From Mantis religiosa (lineage: Eukaryota > Arthropoda > Insecta > Mantodea > Mantidae): a stretch of DNA of 64,000 nt. The translations under genes were made by a program, and so were the position numbers. Below are positions 33,737 to 44,646 of this stretch, piece by piece (positions within the stretch are counted from its first letter, which is position 1; every line of letters begins with the position of its first letter). Location of the stretch: assembly GCA_030765055.1 (NCBI GenBank), contig CM060958.1, forward strand, positions 106,647,590-106,711,589, written 5' to 3'. The notes under the pieces are model-generated. The model worked only from the letters and a program-made list of their open reading frames with translations, did not search any database and was not told where the DNA came from.

Positions 33737-34899
33737 CGAGTGTGATCTGAAAAGTTTCCGACCTCAACATGAAGATGGCAACACTCATAAATAAAACCTC
33801 ACTGAATTTCGTTGTTCATCTGTAGAAAGTTGAAAGCTCACCAAACTTTCAGCCATTTTGGACGCTCAGTTGTTATGTAACAGTCACTTAAGTGAGTTGA
33901 TGTGAGTGTTTTTACGAAAATGGACAAAATCGAGTATCGAGCTGTCACTAAATATTTGTTTTTGAAAGGCAATACGCTTACGCGAATCAAAGATTATCTC
34001 GATTCTGTGTATGCGGTCTCTATACCATCATTTACCACAGTGAAATTTTGGGCAGCTGAATTTAAACGTGACCGTAAGAGCTTGGGAGACGATGAACGTT
34101 CGTGACGTCCAAAAACTGCTACTACCGCCGGAAACATCGCCAAAGTTTACCAAATTGTGGTAGACGACAGCCGAATTAAAGTAAGAGAGACAGCAGAGGC
34201 TATAAACATGTCAAAATAACGTGTTTTTCATATATTAAATCAACATTTAGACATGAGAAAGCTGTCCGCGAGTTGGGTGCCGCATTTGCTCACGTTAGAC
34301 CAAAAACGTGTTCGAATAAACATTTCAAACGCTCTGTTGGCGCAGTTTAGACCCAATAGAATAGACTTTCGGCTGGGAAAGTGGTGGCTACTGTTTATTT
34401 TTTGGGATAGTCATGGCATCGATTATCCTCAGAAACTAAAAAACATTACAGGAGCATACTACGCATCATTACTTGACAAGCTGAAGGCAGAACTTGCGGA
34501 AAAACGGTCACATTTGCAGAAAAAGAAAATCCTGTTTCACCAAGACAACGCACCGTCTCGCACCTCAGGGGTTGCAATGGCGAAAAACCACGATTTACGG
34601 TTTGAACTGCTTGACCATCCGCCTCACCAGATCTAGCCCCAAGCGACTTCTATTTGTTCCCTCATCTGAAAATTGCGCTCGCAGGACAGAGATTTTCGTC
34701 AAATGAAGAGGCAATCACCTTCGTGAACAATTGTTTTACAGAGAAAAATGCCGAGTATTTTTGGATGGGTTACAGAGATAGGAGCATCGCTGGGAGAAGC
34801 GTGTAGAGTTACAAGGAGACTATGTTGAAAAATAAATAAAAAATTATGAAAAAATTCAATATGTCTTTATTAGGTGCAAAACTTTTCTGACCACCAATG
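33737..34899 (+). mobile_element. Mariner-C2, internally deleted
   Basis: Left end CGAGTGTGATCTGAAAAGTT; right end the inverse of CATTGGTGGTCAGAAAAGTT; TA on both sides. It carries the same transposase family as C1. The segment holding the first catalytic Asp is missing. Confidence 0.85.
33920..34833 (+). pseudogene. Mariner-C2 transposase
   Basis: Starts MDKIEYRAVTKYLFLKGNTL and runs through the HTH to GDDERS, where a TGA replaces the Gly codon of the usual RSGRP. The frame continues IAKVYQIVVDDSRIKVRETA, a stop in place of one residue of INMSK*RVFH, then MRKLSASWVPHLLTLDQKRV (WVPHLL box). After RPNRIDF it jumps to GKWWLLFIFWDSHGI, losing the VDETW block with the first catalytic Asp. The second Asp is present in LFHQDNAPSRTS. 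The YSP part of the third box is lost to a shift after LDHPPH. C-terminus ends near LQGDYVEK. Confidence 0.8.
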
Positions 34900-35036
34900 T
34901 AATTACAGAATCCAGAGGTGTTTTTCGATGTAATCTCTATCTTAGTGTAGTATTTTGTTATAAGCATCTGTTTACTAAATTTTGGACTAATAATAATTAT
35001 GATGCTGATTATAATTATATCCTCATCATCGTTTAT

Positions 35037-35071
35037 AATCATTATCATCATCATCATCATCATCATCATCA
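35037..35071. repeat. (ATC)n microsatellite
   Basis: About eleven perfect ATC-type triplets within ATT/ATC-rich sequence just right of mariner-C2. Confidence 0.9.
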
Positions 35072-35250
35072 TAAAACAGTTCCATGCCTGATAGAATTCA
35101 CAATACATTTTTTGAGATAAATTGACCTCACATAAACGAGGAATCTGTGATATGAATGTATATCACTTCATTCGATAAAAACACAATTAAAATAATCACA
35201 ATAATTTGGTTTAATACCAAATATTTATTTCATTTATTTTTTTTTATTAT

Positions 35251-35253
35251 TAT

Positions 35254-35287
<34 letters not shown>

Positions 35288-35392
35288 AATTTACGTCCTC
35301 CAACGTTGTCATATCGGACGATGAATGGAATGGGCGAAATGATGCTCAAATGAATCCGGGGTCCATAGAGCTTAGAGTTACCCGACATTCGA
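35251..35392 (-). repeat. SINE-A4, 5'-truncated, with long tail
   Basis: Only the 3' part of SINE-A is present on the minus strand: TTTACGTCCTCCAACGTTG, GACGATGAATGGAATGGG, GATGCTCAAATGAATCCG and GTTACCCGACATTCG, where it stops. A T run of about 35 (the tail) precedes it. 5' truncation fits incomplete target-primed reverse transcription. Confidence 0.8.
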
Positions 35393-36248
35393 TCAAATGT
35401 TTATGAATTATTTATTCATAAGTAGTTCATGTTAACTACTTGTATGTTACGAAATACTCGGGTCAGGTAGGGCAATTCTACATTTCTGTGGAAGTTTAGC
35501 TTTTAGTAGCTCCATTTTTAGGAGAGGATTTAAACATTATTATAAGTATTTAAAACTAGAAATACTGCAATTATTGAAGTTAGAAAACAAAAGGTATTTC
35601 ATGACAGACCGACAATGCATATTGCATCGTGACAGAATTAAAAAAGAATCATATTTAATTTCTAAGAAGAACCGACAGGCAAAATAAAGGAAATAAAATA
35701 TATTATTTAAGTTACTTGATGGAAATTAATCGTAAAATATATGCTTAATGTTAAACAGGAGTATTATGTATGCTTAATTACTAAATATTATTAAATAGTT
35801 ATATTATTTATTTACATTTAAGTAGTTATATTATTTATTAATATGTTTATATTCAAGTGCCCTTTGGAATTAATATTATTTATTACATTGAGAGATGAAG
35901 AATATTAGTTTGTATAAGAACTTATTTGCATAACTTTGTATTTATTAAGAATTATTTACACTATAATAATTAATAATTCAAGCCAAGTTGCAATAACATA
36001 CCTATAACTTGAATAATGGATTGCGTCACTTCATTTAATATTAATGTTATATATCTTTCATATCTTTGTAGTTATTTTCTTTATAACCAACGTACAACCT
36101 TACAGATCCACACCATTAAATTCGTGTGGTAGATATAACAGTGAAGTGCATTTAATATCCCACTCACAGGCTTTTTTTTTCGATCCATTTTTTTTCTCTG
36201 CATTTTTTATTTCTTTTCAATTCTTACAAATAATCTTAAATTGTTCAT
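35393..36248. other. No recognised feature
   Basis: Very AT-rich, with many TTATTTA-type words around 35.7-35.9 kb. Confidence 0.4.
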
Positions 36249-36261
36249 ACAAAACAAATTC

Positions 36262-36492
36262 GGCCCGCCTCGGTAGCGTAGATGGTAGCGTGTCTGCCTC
36301 ACGTTCAAGAGGTCCCGAGTTCGAATCTCGGTCAGGGTGAGTTACCTGGATAAGGTTTTTCCGGGGGTTTTCCTTATCCTTCAAGACGAATGTCGGGTAA
36401 CTTTAAGCTCCATGGACCCTGTACTCATTTGAGCATCATTTCACCCAACTCATTCACCGTCCAATATGACTTAACGTTGGAGGACGTAAGTT

Positions 36493-36519
<27 letters not shown>
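36262..36519 (+). repeat. SINE-A5, full length with (AAC)n tail
   Basis: Head GCCCGCCTCGGTAGCGTAGA, B box CGAGTTCGAATCTCGG, complete body, and a tail of about nine AAC units. ACAAAACAAATTC occurs on both sides (36249-36261 and 36520-36532). The triplet tail in place of plain A shows how this SINE family can seed microsatellites. It is the cleanest consensus-like copy in the window. Confidence 0.92.
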
Positions 36520-36523
<4 letters not shown>

Positions 36524-36532
36524 AACAAATTC

Positions 36533-37160
36533 ACATTACATACAAAAATTCAATTATGAAGCCTTGCAGAATTTGTGAAACAATTAGCAACTGCAGATCT
36601 GCAGATAGTATTAACGCTGTACAAATATTACAAAAGAGACACTCTGTCTTACACATTAGTTCCAAAACATCTGCTGTTTTAACTACAGCATAAATAGTAA
36701 TGAATGTTACACAACACAAGAGCTGTACCATCTACATGGTAGTTACCTCTAATATACGTTATAAAGCAGTGTTATGGTTATTTAATATTTATTATTCAGA
36801 TCAGCTAGCAACTTGACACTGACTAAAATTTTTAAAAACATTTAAATTTGAACCTAACTCAGATAATCTATCACTTCAGTCTAAATGGCCTTAAATCCAG
36901 GTTATGTAGTTTGTACTTGCAGCAAGAGTTAATGAAAACCACCACAGCCATTTCAAAATAAATATCAATAAAAGCAGTTTATAATCTTCATTTAATTCAG
37001 TATCTTACACTAATTTACATTAACACCGCTCCTAGCTCACTGACTAGCAACTCAGTTCAACAAATGCTACATATTTACTGTGTCTAACAATAATGGTATA
37101 TCACAATTTTAACTGCTGTACAAGTTAATCAACACTACACACATGCAATTATATTCACAA
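36533..37160. other. No recognised feature
   Basis: AT-rich spacer. Confidence 0.4.
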
Positions 37161-37166
37161 TGGTAA

Positions 37167-38150
37167 CTGTTTTTTTTTTTTTTTGTATGGCTGAGGAACT
37201 CCACGGACCCTCGGCTAACTCTTTTTTTTTTATTTTTTTTCCCATGTTTTTTTTTTTTTATTTTTTTTATTTTGTTTTTGTTTTTTTTTTTTTTGTTTTT
37301 TGTTTATTTAAGACGGGAATGGGTACCGGGTAAGATTGTTTTTTTTTTCCCCTTGTTTTATTGGCTTGTATTGTGAGACAAATGAAGGGTTCTATTTGTT
37401 TAGATGGTTCTTAGATCTGCATTTGTTCCAAATGATAAATGTATGGCTCCAGAGAACGTAAGGTTTTCTTCCGTATAGAGCTCCATCTCTGCTCTTTCAA
37501 AAATATACGTAGGTGCTTTCCCAACACAGTGGCTCCTCTCCTTACTTTTATCAGCCAATGTAGTGCACCAGCAACCAACCACACAGCAAAATTGTGAAAT
37601 TTCTTGTCCTTGAAACGAAACTCCAGTTGTACCAGCTGTGGTACCGAACGTAAGTACTCTTCTGGACGAAGTTTATGTAATGTGTCTTGGATGGAGGTCC
37701 AAATCAAGTCAGCCCGCTGACAGTTGTATAAGCGATGTTCAAGTGTATCATCTTCCACACATACGCCACAGATCTTCGAATTCACTCTCCCGTGACGCCA
37801 CATCTTTTCTGCAGTTGGAACCGTTTCATTAATCACTTCATAAACCGTTTCTCTCCATATCGACGGAAGGTTACAGTTGGTTGCATTGGCCCAAACGCAT
37901 TTCCAGTCACGACTGTATTTTGTTTCTACATTAGGTCGTTGAATACCTGGCTTCGTCAAATGACAATAGAGGTTCTTGGTAGTCAGAAAATTCTCCAGTC
38001 GCTCCCCAGAATTTTCAAGAGCACGAAGCTTGGCAACCAAACGATTAAATTCCCGTGTCGGTCTCTCGACGGTATGTAACTGGTCATACCAAAACTTCTT
38101 GTCAATCGGAGACTCACCGAACTGTTGAGACCCTTAGTTTATCCTCCTGC
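37167..38150 (-). mobile_element. LINE-3: non-LTR retrotransposon, 5'-truncated 3' end
   Basis: Minus-strand LINE 3' end: a 209-codon open frame with a CCHC finger, a short 3' UTR, and at 37167-37345 T-rich sequence (on this strand A-rich), fitting a worn tail. All reverse-transcriptase motifs are missing, as expected for 5' truncation. Confidence 0.65.
37411..38040 (-). pseudogene. LINE-3 C-terminal protein with zinc finger
   Basis: The frame includes SRDWKCVWANATNCNLPSIW and YEVINETVPTAEKMWRHGRV, then the finger ICGVC followed by EDDTLEHRLYNCQRADLIW (C-x2-C-x8-H-x4-C). This is the C-terminal finger pattern of many non-LTR polyproteins (W.hGR...s..C..C....ET..H.l..C). It continues in a hydrophobic/aromatic region (HNFAVWLVAGALHWLIK) and ends YHLEQMQI. 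No stop or shift across 209 codons, so the copy is relatively young, but without the RT it cannot act. The first Met is internal to the original protein. Confidence 0.65.
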
Positions 38151-38241
38151 GTCCATCTGAACAGGAAAGCCATCGCAAAAGATTGTCTAACTTTCTGAAG
38201 TGACACTGTTATAAGAACTTGTGACTAGAAAAATGGTCTTG

Positions 38242-38814
38242 TTAAGATTTTCTGCACTTAGTGAAAGCAGCCAATCTAGATGTTGGGATGGAAGTTAACT
38301 TTTTAACCATGTAAGGGAGCTCAAATCGGGTGATGTAGGGCTTCATGGAACCACTGAACCCAGAAGTGTTTAGCTTCCAGCGTTCCTTTCGTAGGATATC
38401 AAACCATTCCCTCTGTAATGCCACATTTCCAGGATTTTTCTGAATTATCCAGTGTAATGTTCCCATTACCAACTAGATCGCACATCTGTAGAGCGACGTG
38501 TTTTTAAAAATGAATTCCAGTCGCTCTAGTCTCCGAAGACATGGTGGAAACTCCGGCGGGCACCATTTTCCAATAAAGTCTCTGAGCCCCATCCAGATAT
38601 TATGCACCTGTTTGCCATATGCAAGCCTATGTTCCGAGGTGTCTATTTTTGAACAAATTTGGCATATGTTAGATGTTGCGCGGCCATGTCGCCATAATTT
38701 TCCCGCTGTTAGTATGGTCTCGTTAAATATTTCATAAGCTGTCTCTTGCCAATCAGTAGGAGCAACTTTATTGAAGAGATTCTTCCATATAAGTTTCCAC
38801 TCTTTTTCAGACAA
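38242..38814 (-). pseudogene. LINE-4: related LINE C-terminal fragment
   Basis: Same domain order as LINE-3 but clearly diverged: EWKLIWKNLFNKVAPTDWQE, then TAGKLWRHGRATSNICQIC and DTSEHRLAYGKQVHNIW, where the last finger Cys is lost. A stop then separates a second frame MGTLHWIIQKNPGNVALQRE ending near GSMKPYITRFELPYMV. It lies directly beside LINE-3 in the same orientation, separated by about 90 bp, so the two are either independent insertions or an old tandem. Confidence 0.6.
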
Positions 38815-38899
38815 GTTGTCAAATGATGGTGATGTACGGTTCTTCGAATAGAATGTTTCAGATAATTGCAGGTAACAAGAGGCACTGCTGAAGCATGTG

Positions 38900-41453
38900 G
38901 TTTCTTGTCACGGGATACACATCATGCTATACACTACAGTATCAGTAAATGCAAGACATTATAAATAATGATTTCTTATAACTTTGATGATGAATAGTGG
39001 ATCAGTGTGATTTACAGTTGATGAAATGTAATGACATTCATATCGCCTTTACACAATGAACCCCATGAATGGCTGGAGTAAGCAAAAGATGTTGAAACTT
39101 TTACTCAATATATTTTCCACTTTTTCAACGTCAGTCTAAATATGAATATATTTAATTATATTAAACACAACACGAAGTCGTCCTCCATGATATTGGGGTA
39201 ATATACTAGGCACTAGTCACACACAGTGGAGGGCGATGAAACTTAGCATGGGTTCCTACAAATGGGAAAATCTAGTAGCCCCATATTGCATGTTTGAGAG
39301 CCTAGAAGCTTATACGGAGCCCTATGAGCAAAATTAAGTAGTTTTACGTCCAAATTGAACGGAGTCTTAGACCTTCAGCAGCTAAAACCGTGTCTATAAC
39401 GCTGTCTATAATGCCGCTCTAGATCCAGATATAACAGATATCAATACCATTTCGTTTTACCTGGATCCACAATTCCCTCCCCGTGAGTGTCAAAACCGAG
39501 TCACTTAATATTCCTAATACACTGCAAGGGAGTGTTATATTTCTTAAAAGATACTGCTGTTTAAAGTGGCTCATCAGAAAAGATTTTGATCACTTCGAAG
39601 TAAAGTATAGTCTCCAGTAGTTGATAAAATATACATTAGTAACAAGGGTACTATTACCTGTATTTGCTTGAGAGTTTAATGACATCATCTCTGCTCTATG
39701 TGAGGCCTATGTGCGGAGTATAGCTGGAAGTACCGGGAAATGAGTACAGAATACGTAGCAACATACAGCCCTAATAACACAGCAGTTGTATGGGACGGAT
39801 TGTTTACCCCTGACAGGTAGTAGTCTACTGTTTCAAAATTGTGCAGGAGAGCTGTTCAAAGTTTTCAAAAGTAATTTTAAATGCCAAAATAGCAATACCA
39901 ATGAAATAATTTTATATGATTGGTACGCTTGGAAGTTCAGGGTACTCTGCTGAAGTGTTTCTCACGATTTGACAAATGTAGTATGTGTGACACGATATTT
40001 TACTATTACGACTTAACAACTTTTAATTTAAAATGAATGAAATGTTGTTAAGTCACTTGACTTAACAGCTTCTGATTTTTAATGTTATAATCTTTCCATT
40101 ATACAATATTATAATATGTAGCAATGGATAAACTGTTCCTTTACTTTCACCAATACATATCTGCTATGGACTAATCCAGTATGCACTTCATGGATTGACA
40201 TACAACATTGTCATCAAAACGTCACTCTAGGTCTACTACATCATCTTCTATCTCACTTCCATATTTCACTGTGTCATAAAATGTGATACTTCTGACAGAG
40301 TGACATATTCCAGTAGTGAAGGTACATTGTAATATTTTGCCTTCTTAGTCTTCCGAAGCCTATCTGATGTGTTTGTCGCACTATCACATGCCTTGTGTAA
40401 GGCTTTCAACCTCGCTACTCTCCTCAAAAGAGACTGGGGACGATAAAGTGAGGAAGACATTGCGTGACGAATTTCTCTCCTCTTTGAAAATACACACTCC
40501 GGATTGCAGTGAATTCAGGAGTACTTCTTACAGCTTTGAAGTCAAAATCTTAAACAATTGGAGCGCCATCATGTTCCACGTTATCGATCAGTGGACGTTT
40601 GACATGAATAACGTCAATGGGCTTCTTAGGTAGTGAATGTTTGATCAGTTTCACTCATATGGAAGGGACTACGACTTTATCTATTGATCGTTTCTTCTTC
40701 TCAATATTGCCAAAAATTCTGCCAATAAGCATGAAAGAGTACTCTGGTATTGGGAAATACAGATAAGCTATCTGAAAGCGCACTTGAGGAATGTCTAAAA
40801 AGTCTAATGTCAAAATGTCTAATCTAAAATGTATCAACAGGTGATATCAAAGAGCTTGGGTGGCAGAATTGCACCATCAAATGACTAATTCAGCAACTAC
40901 TTGACTTAACAACATCTAACTCGAAAATGCTGACAACTTTTATTTCTGAAATTGATTACCATTCAAAATGCCAGGGTCGTAATATTTTCGACCTAAAATA
41001 TTTTGATCCGCAAATCTTTTAACGCTATTACAGAACTGGTATTCAGGGTGCTTATCGAGCGTTTAACAGGATTTGTCAAAAACATTGACTTAATAACTTT
41101 TGAATCTCAGTGCTTTATTTCCACCTCACTCTTTTGTAAATAGCTCTTAGGTCCGGAAACCTGTGTTATGTTGCAATTGACAGTCCGAATCTGATTTTAT
41201 TGGTATATGTGAAGCTTTTGGAGATAACATCCCTTCATTTTTGCAGTAGCTTCTCTCCAGTACCTCTACCTAAATGTGAATTACAAAGCTTGCCAACTTC
41301 CCGCTTAGTCCCTCAATACATCAGTAACAGACCCCCTTCTTCAATTTTGCTCCTCTACACCCCATTGTCCATTTATTACAGTGCCTGGTCATATTTAATG
41401 TCTACTTTAATCAGAAGTAGATATTATTCTACATATTGTTTATGCCAGAGGTT
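38900..41453. other. Unrecognised region with a recurring ACTTAACAACTT word and faint minus-strand coding
   Basis: The word GACTTAACAACTT or a close form appears near 40011, 40063, 40900 and 41085. Around 39.94-40.02 and 41.04-41.11 kb a longer similar context precedes it (TTCAGGGT, then GATTTG-CAAA, then the word). On the minus strand, stretches such as FQIAYLYFPIPEYSFMLIGR (40.65-40.84 kb) and FTAIRSVYFQRGEKFVTQCL (40.45-40.55 kb) look protein-like but match no family I know. No TIRs seen. Confidence 0.3.
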
Positions 41454-41944
41454 CTACTCCCATTAGTCTTGGACCCGGGCCTCCTTCCACCCGGGAGCCG
41501 AAGCTCCAAGGCTCTTTCCATAGGGCAATATCTGGAGTCTAAAAAGCCCCCCCCCCCCATCGACTCGAAAATCAAGACGGGTGGAAGTGGATACGCCACT
41601 TACGCGTGTCAACCCCGCAGGGAAGTCTACCAAAAACCTCGGTGGGCCCGCCTGGTGATCTAGCACACCTTCTACTAGCTCTGCAGGCTAGTACCCGGGA
41701 CTTACTAGGCAACCCTATACCCCCTCCGGGTGGCCGCAGCCTGGCCTGAGGTACCCGATTTCCCGTGGGTGTCGGGAACACACTGCCCCCTCGAATCCAA
41801 CCCAATCCGAACAACTCCCAATCAGGGAGGGGCTCGAATGTTCGGCCCGAGGTTCCTCTAGTACCGTCAGAGGTACCACGAGTGCTAAGGTTCCACAGCG
41901 CCCGCACCTCGGCAGCTGAAGGGTACGGATCCCCTCCACTACGG
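41454..41944 (-). repeat. GC-R3: GC-rich repeat, first unit of a tandem pair
   Basis: One end is CTACTCCCATTAGTCTTGGA, the other GGATCCCCTCCACTACGG in plus-strand reading. It shares TGGAAGTGGATACGCCACTT, GGTGATCTAGCAC, CTTCTACTAGCTCTGCAGGC, GAACACACTGCCCCC, CCCAATCAGGGAGGGGCTCG and CAGCTGAAGG with R2 and R4. A run of 12 or 13 C is an indel hotspot. Both strands have long open frames, which GC-rich sequence gives by chance. Unit length is about 490 bp. Confidence 0.65.
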
Positions 41945-41969
41945 ACAGGTCAGGTTGAGGACAGAGGAC

Positions 41970-42486
41970 CTACTCCCATTAGTCCTGGACCCTTAGGACC
42001 AAGGACCCGGGCCTCCTTCAACCACGGAGTTATCCGAGTTGTCCCAAAGGGCGCCGGGCGTCCTCCGTGGTGCTTTCCATTGGGCAAGACCTAGAGACTA
42101 ACAAGCCCCCCCAATCTGGTCCAAGGACACAAGACGGGATGGAAGTGGATACGCTACTTACGCGCGCCAACACAAAAGGTGAAGGCTACCGATATGACCT
42201 CGGTGGGGCCGCCTGAGGATCTAGCACACCTTCTACTAGCTTTGCAGGCTAGTACCTGGGAGACTTAATGGCTTCCTTCAACCCCATCCGAAGACGTACC
42301 CGATTCCCACGGGTATCGGGAACACACTGCCCTCTTGAGACCAACCCAATCCGAACAACTCCCAGAGGGAGGGGCTCCGATGTTCGGCTCGAGGTTCCTC
42401 TAGTAACGTCAGAGGTACCATGGGTGCTAAGGATCCGCAGCGCCCACACCACGGCAGCTGAAGGGGACGGATCCCCTCCCCTATGG
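41970..42486 (-). repeat. GC-R4: GC-rich repeat, second unit of the tandem pair
   Basis: It repeats the R3 layout from CTACTCCCATTAGTCCTGGA to GGATCCCCTCCCCTATGG, 25 bp after R3 ends. It is closer to R2 in its middle part (AGACCTAGAGACTAACAAGC; ACCGATATGACCTCGGTGGG) than R3 is, so the pair is probably not a recent simple duplication of one unit. Confidence 0.65.
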
Positions 42487-43375
42487 GACTCCCCTACGTA
42501 CAACCTGATTGTATGCATTGCTCATCATTCTTGTCACAAATCATTTGAGATATATATTCAGTTTTAACAAACCGTTTCCTGCGCACCGCAGCCTCTCAAA
42601 AATTAATATTTTCATTCTCAATGCTTCTACACACAGTATGTGAAATTTCAACTTGTAGTTCACGTTAACAGGAGTTAATTCTGCAAACCTAGAAAGGTTA
42701 ATATACACTTCTGTGTTAGGTTAACAATCAATTAATGTCTAATCCACACCTACTTGACTTTTGCATGAACGCGGATTCTTTTGAATGTATCTGTGCCTGT
42801 AGATTCTTGTAGAAACTAAGAATTGCAGCTTTAACGTCGACTGAAATCTACTGATGCTGTTTTCGCTAGCTGGCCAAATGTTGATGTTCTAGTTGGTAGA
42901 TCGGCCATCATTTGTAACCTCTTCCGTGGAGACTTGGAAATTGCTTCCGCGATCGGTCTTCCATACTCTCCAAAATACTGCTGCAGGTGTCAAAATAATG
43001 GCAACATTCCTTGCTTCCTGTTTCCCATCCGTCTTGTTACTGATTTTCTGCATCTGTTTGCACATTCTGTTCGTTGTCTTGGTCCTTTTCCTCTTTTAGC
43101 CTAGGTGAGTTTAGATTTTGTTTTCCCTTCTTGCCTTCTTCTAATGCCATTCTACTGATGATTTAGTCATCTTAAAAACTTGCTTCAGCACCTACATGCC
43201 AAAATCCTGCTATCAACTGACATGAAGAGTATAGTGTGTCAGTCCATTATAAAATTATTATCAGTAATCTACTGACTATAAAAAATGCTCATATTCATTT
43301 TTGTTGAAATGATGCTAACGCAGGATATGAAAGTTTATTCCGTGATTTATTTTACACACTGTAACCTTGTAAGTA
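42487..43375. other. No recognised feature
   Basis: Open frame at 42893-43099 has a hydrophobic end but no family motif. Confidence 0.4.
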
Positions 43376-44646
43376 TGAGGAGATGTCGTTAACCTTTAAT
43401 TATCACCCTTTAAAAATATGATAAAGATTTTGTGTTGATATGTGCTGGTTAGTTCTTCTCTACGTAGTCACAATCCAGATTTACACATTTTTCGCAGCGT
43501 TTCTTGAACTTCCGAATACCTTGATTGTAGATTTATGCAGAATTCGCTTTAAACCACCCTTCCACTTCATTACTGACGTATTTGTGTTGTCAAATCGGCG
43601 ACCACGTAACGGATTCTTCATTTCCGGGAACAAGAAAAGGTCACTTGGTGTGAGATCGGGCGAATAAGGCGGATGCTGTAAGGTCTCAAAGCTACATTCA
43701 CTTGTTTTGTAAACTGCAACTTGAGATAAATGAACTGGTGAATTGTCAGCCAGAAGACGAACAACTTTGGAGAGCATACCACGTCGTTTCATAATCAGAG
43801 CTGCTCGTAACTTCTCCAGAAGATTTCAGTAGTATCTGCCAGTGATGGTTTGACCCTTGGCAAGATAATCTGTAAGAATGACTCCACTACAGTCTCAGAA
43901 AACTGAAAGTAAGACCTTTCCAACCGACTTTTGCACCTTTGCCTTTCTGGGAGGTGGGGAAATGGCATGTTTCCATTCCACGCTTATGGTTTTTGTCTCT
44001 GGATCATACTGATAGATTCGGGATTCATCCATGGTTACCAGACCATCAAAAAAATCATCTTCATCCTGTTCCAACAGCATCAACAATTGTCATGCCTTGT
44101 TTGCTTTTGGAAAAGGGTTAGCAAACGTGGAACCCACCGTGCAGACACCTTAGACATATACAGTTCGTCATGAATAATTTTCCACACACTACCATAACTA
44201 AGATGTGTCTCATTCATGATCATTTGGATGGCTGCTCGTCTGTCTTCTAGTATTAAACAGTATATTATTAACTAAACTGTGACAGCATCGTCTGTCATTG
44301 ATGGTCTACCAGGTCTTGGTTCATCTGTCAGGGACATGTGACCAGTTTGAAAATTCCTTTTCCACCTCACAATAGTGTCATACGATGGGTAATCATTTCC
44401 ATAAACAGCCGTCATCTCATCATGGATTTCCCGGGCAGTTTTGCCCTTCAAATGCAGGAGCTTGATCACTCCACGAGCCTCAATTTTCTCCATCTTACAC
44501 CTCAGTCACTTCTGGCACTCACTGAAAAAAACAAACGGACTCAAACCACTGAAATTAACAAGATTATGTCCCAAGGGATCATTGATGACACTGAAAAATT
44601 TTCATCACTCTAGCGTAAAAGCTACCGGGTGAACGACACCGCGTCG
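43376..44646 (-). mobile_element. Mariner-E1
   Basis: Ends TGAGGAGATGTCGTTAACCT (left) and the inverse of CGACGCGGTGTCGTTCACCC (right), TA on both sides; worn relative to E2. Length about 1.27 kb, close to full length. The minus strand carries a complete but broken transposase of the same family as E2. Confidence 0.8.
43450..44493 (-). pseudogene. Mariner-E1 transposase
   Basis: N-terminus MEKIEARGVIKLLHLKGKTA through YGNDYPSYDTIVRWKRNFQT and DEPRPGRPSMTDDAV gives the paired HTH. Later frames hold LMLLEQDEDDFFDGLVTMDE with the first catalytic Asp in TMDES, YQYDPETK, then after a shift RRGMLSKVVRLLADNSPVHL with the second Asp in ADNS, and YSPDLTPSDLFLFPEMKNPL with the third. C-terminus near RILHKSTIKVFGSSRNAAKN. 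At least three frameshifts or stops, and the usual HQDNA box reads LADNS. Confidence 0.78.

Noticed and set aside
36262..36335. tRNA gene at the head of SINE-A5
   Set aside because: The same head recurs in the other full-length SINE-A copies with the same body, so it is a SINE promoter.
37167..37350. Promoter or origin in the T-rich block
   Set aside because: It lies at the 3' end of LINE-3 and is better explained as the worn poly-A tail and UTR.
41572..42518. Protein-coding gene in the GC-rich tandem pair
   Set aside because: Open frames occur on both strands and in several registers, shift between copies, and match no domain; GC-rich sequence with few stops explains them.
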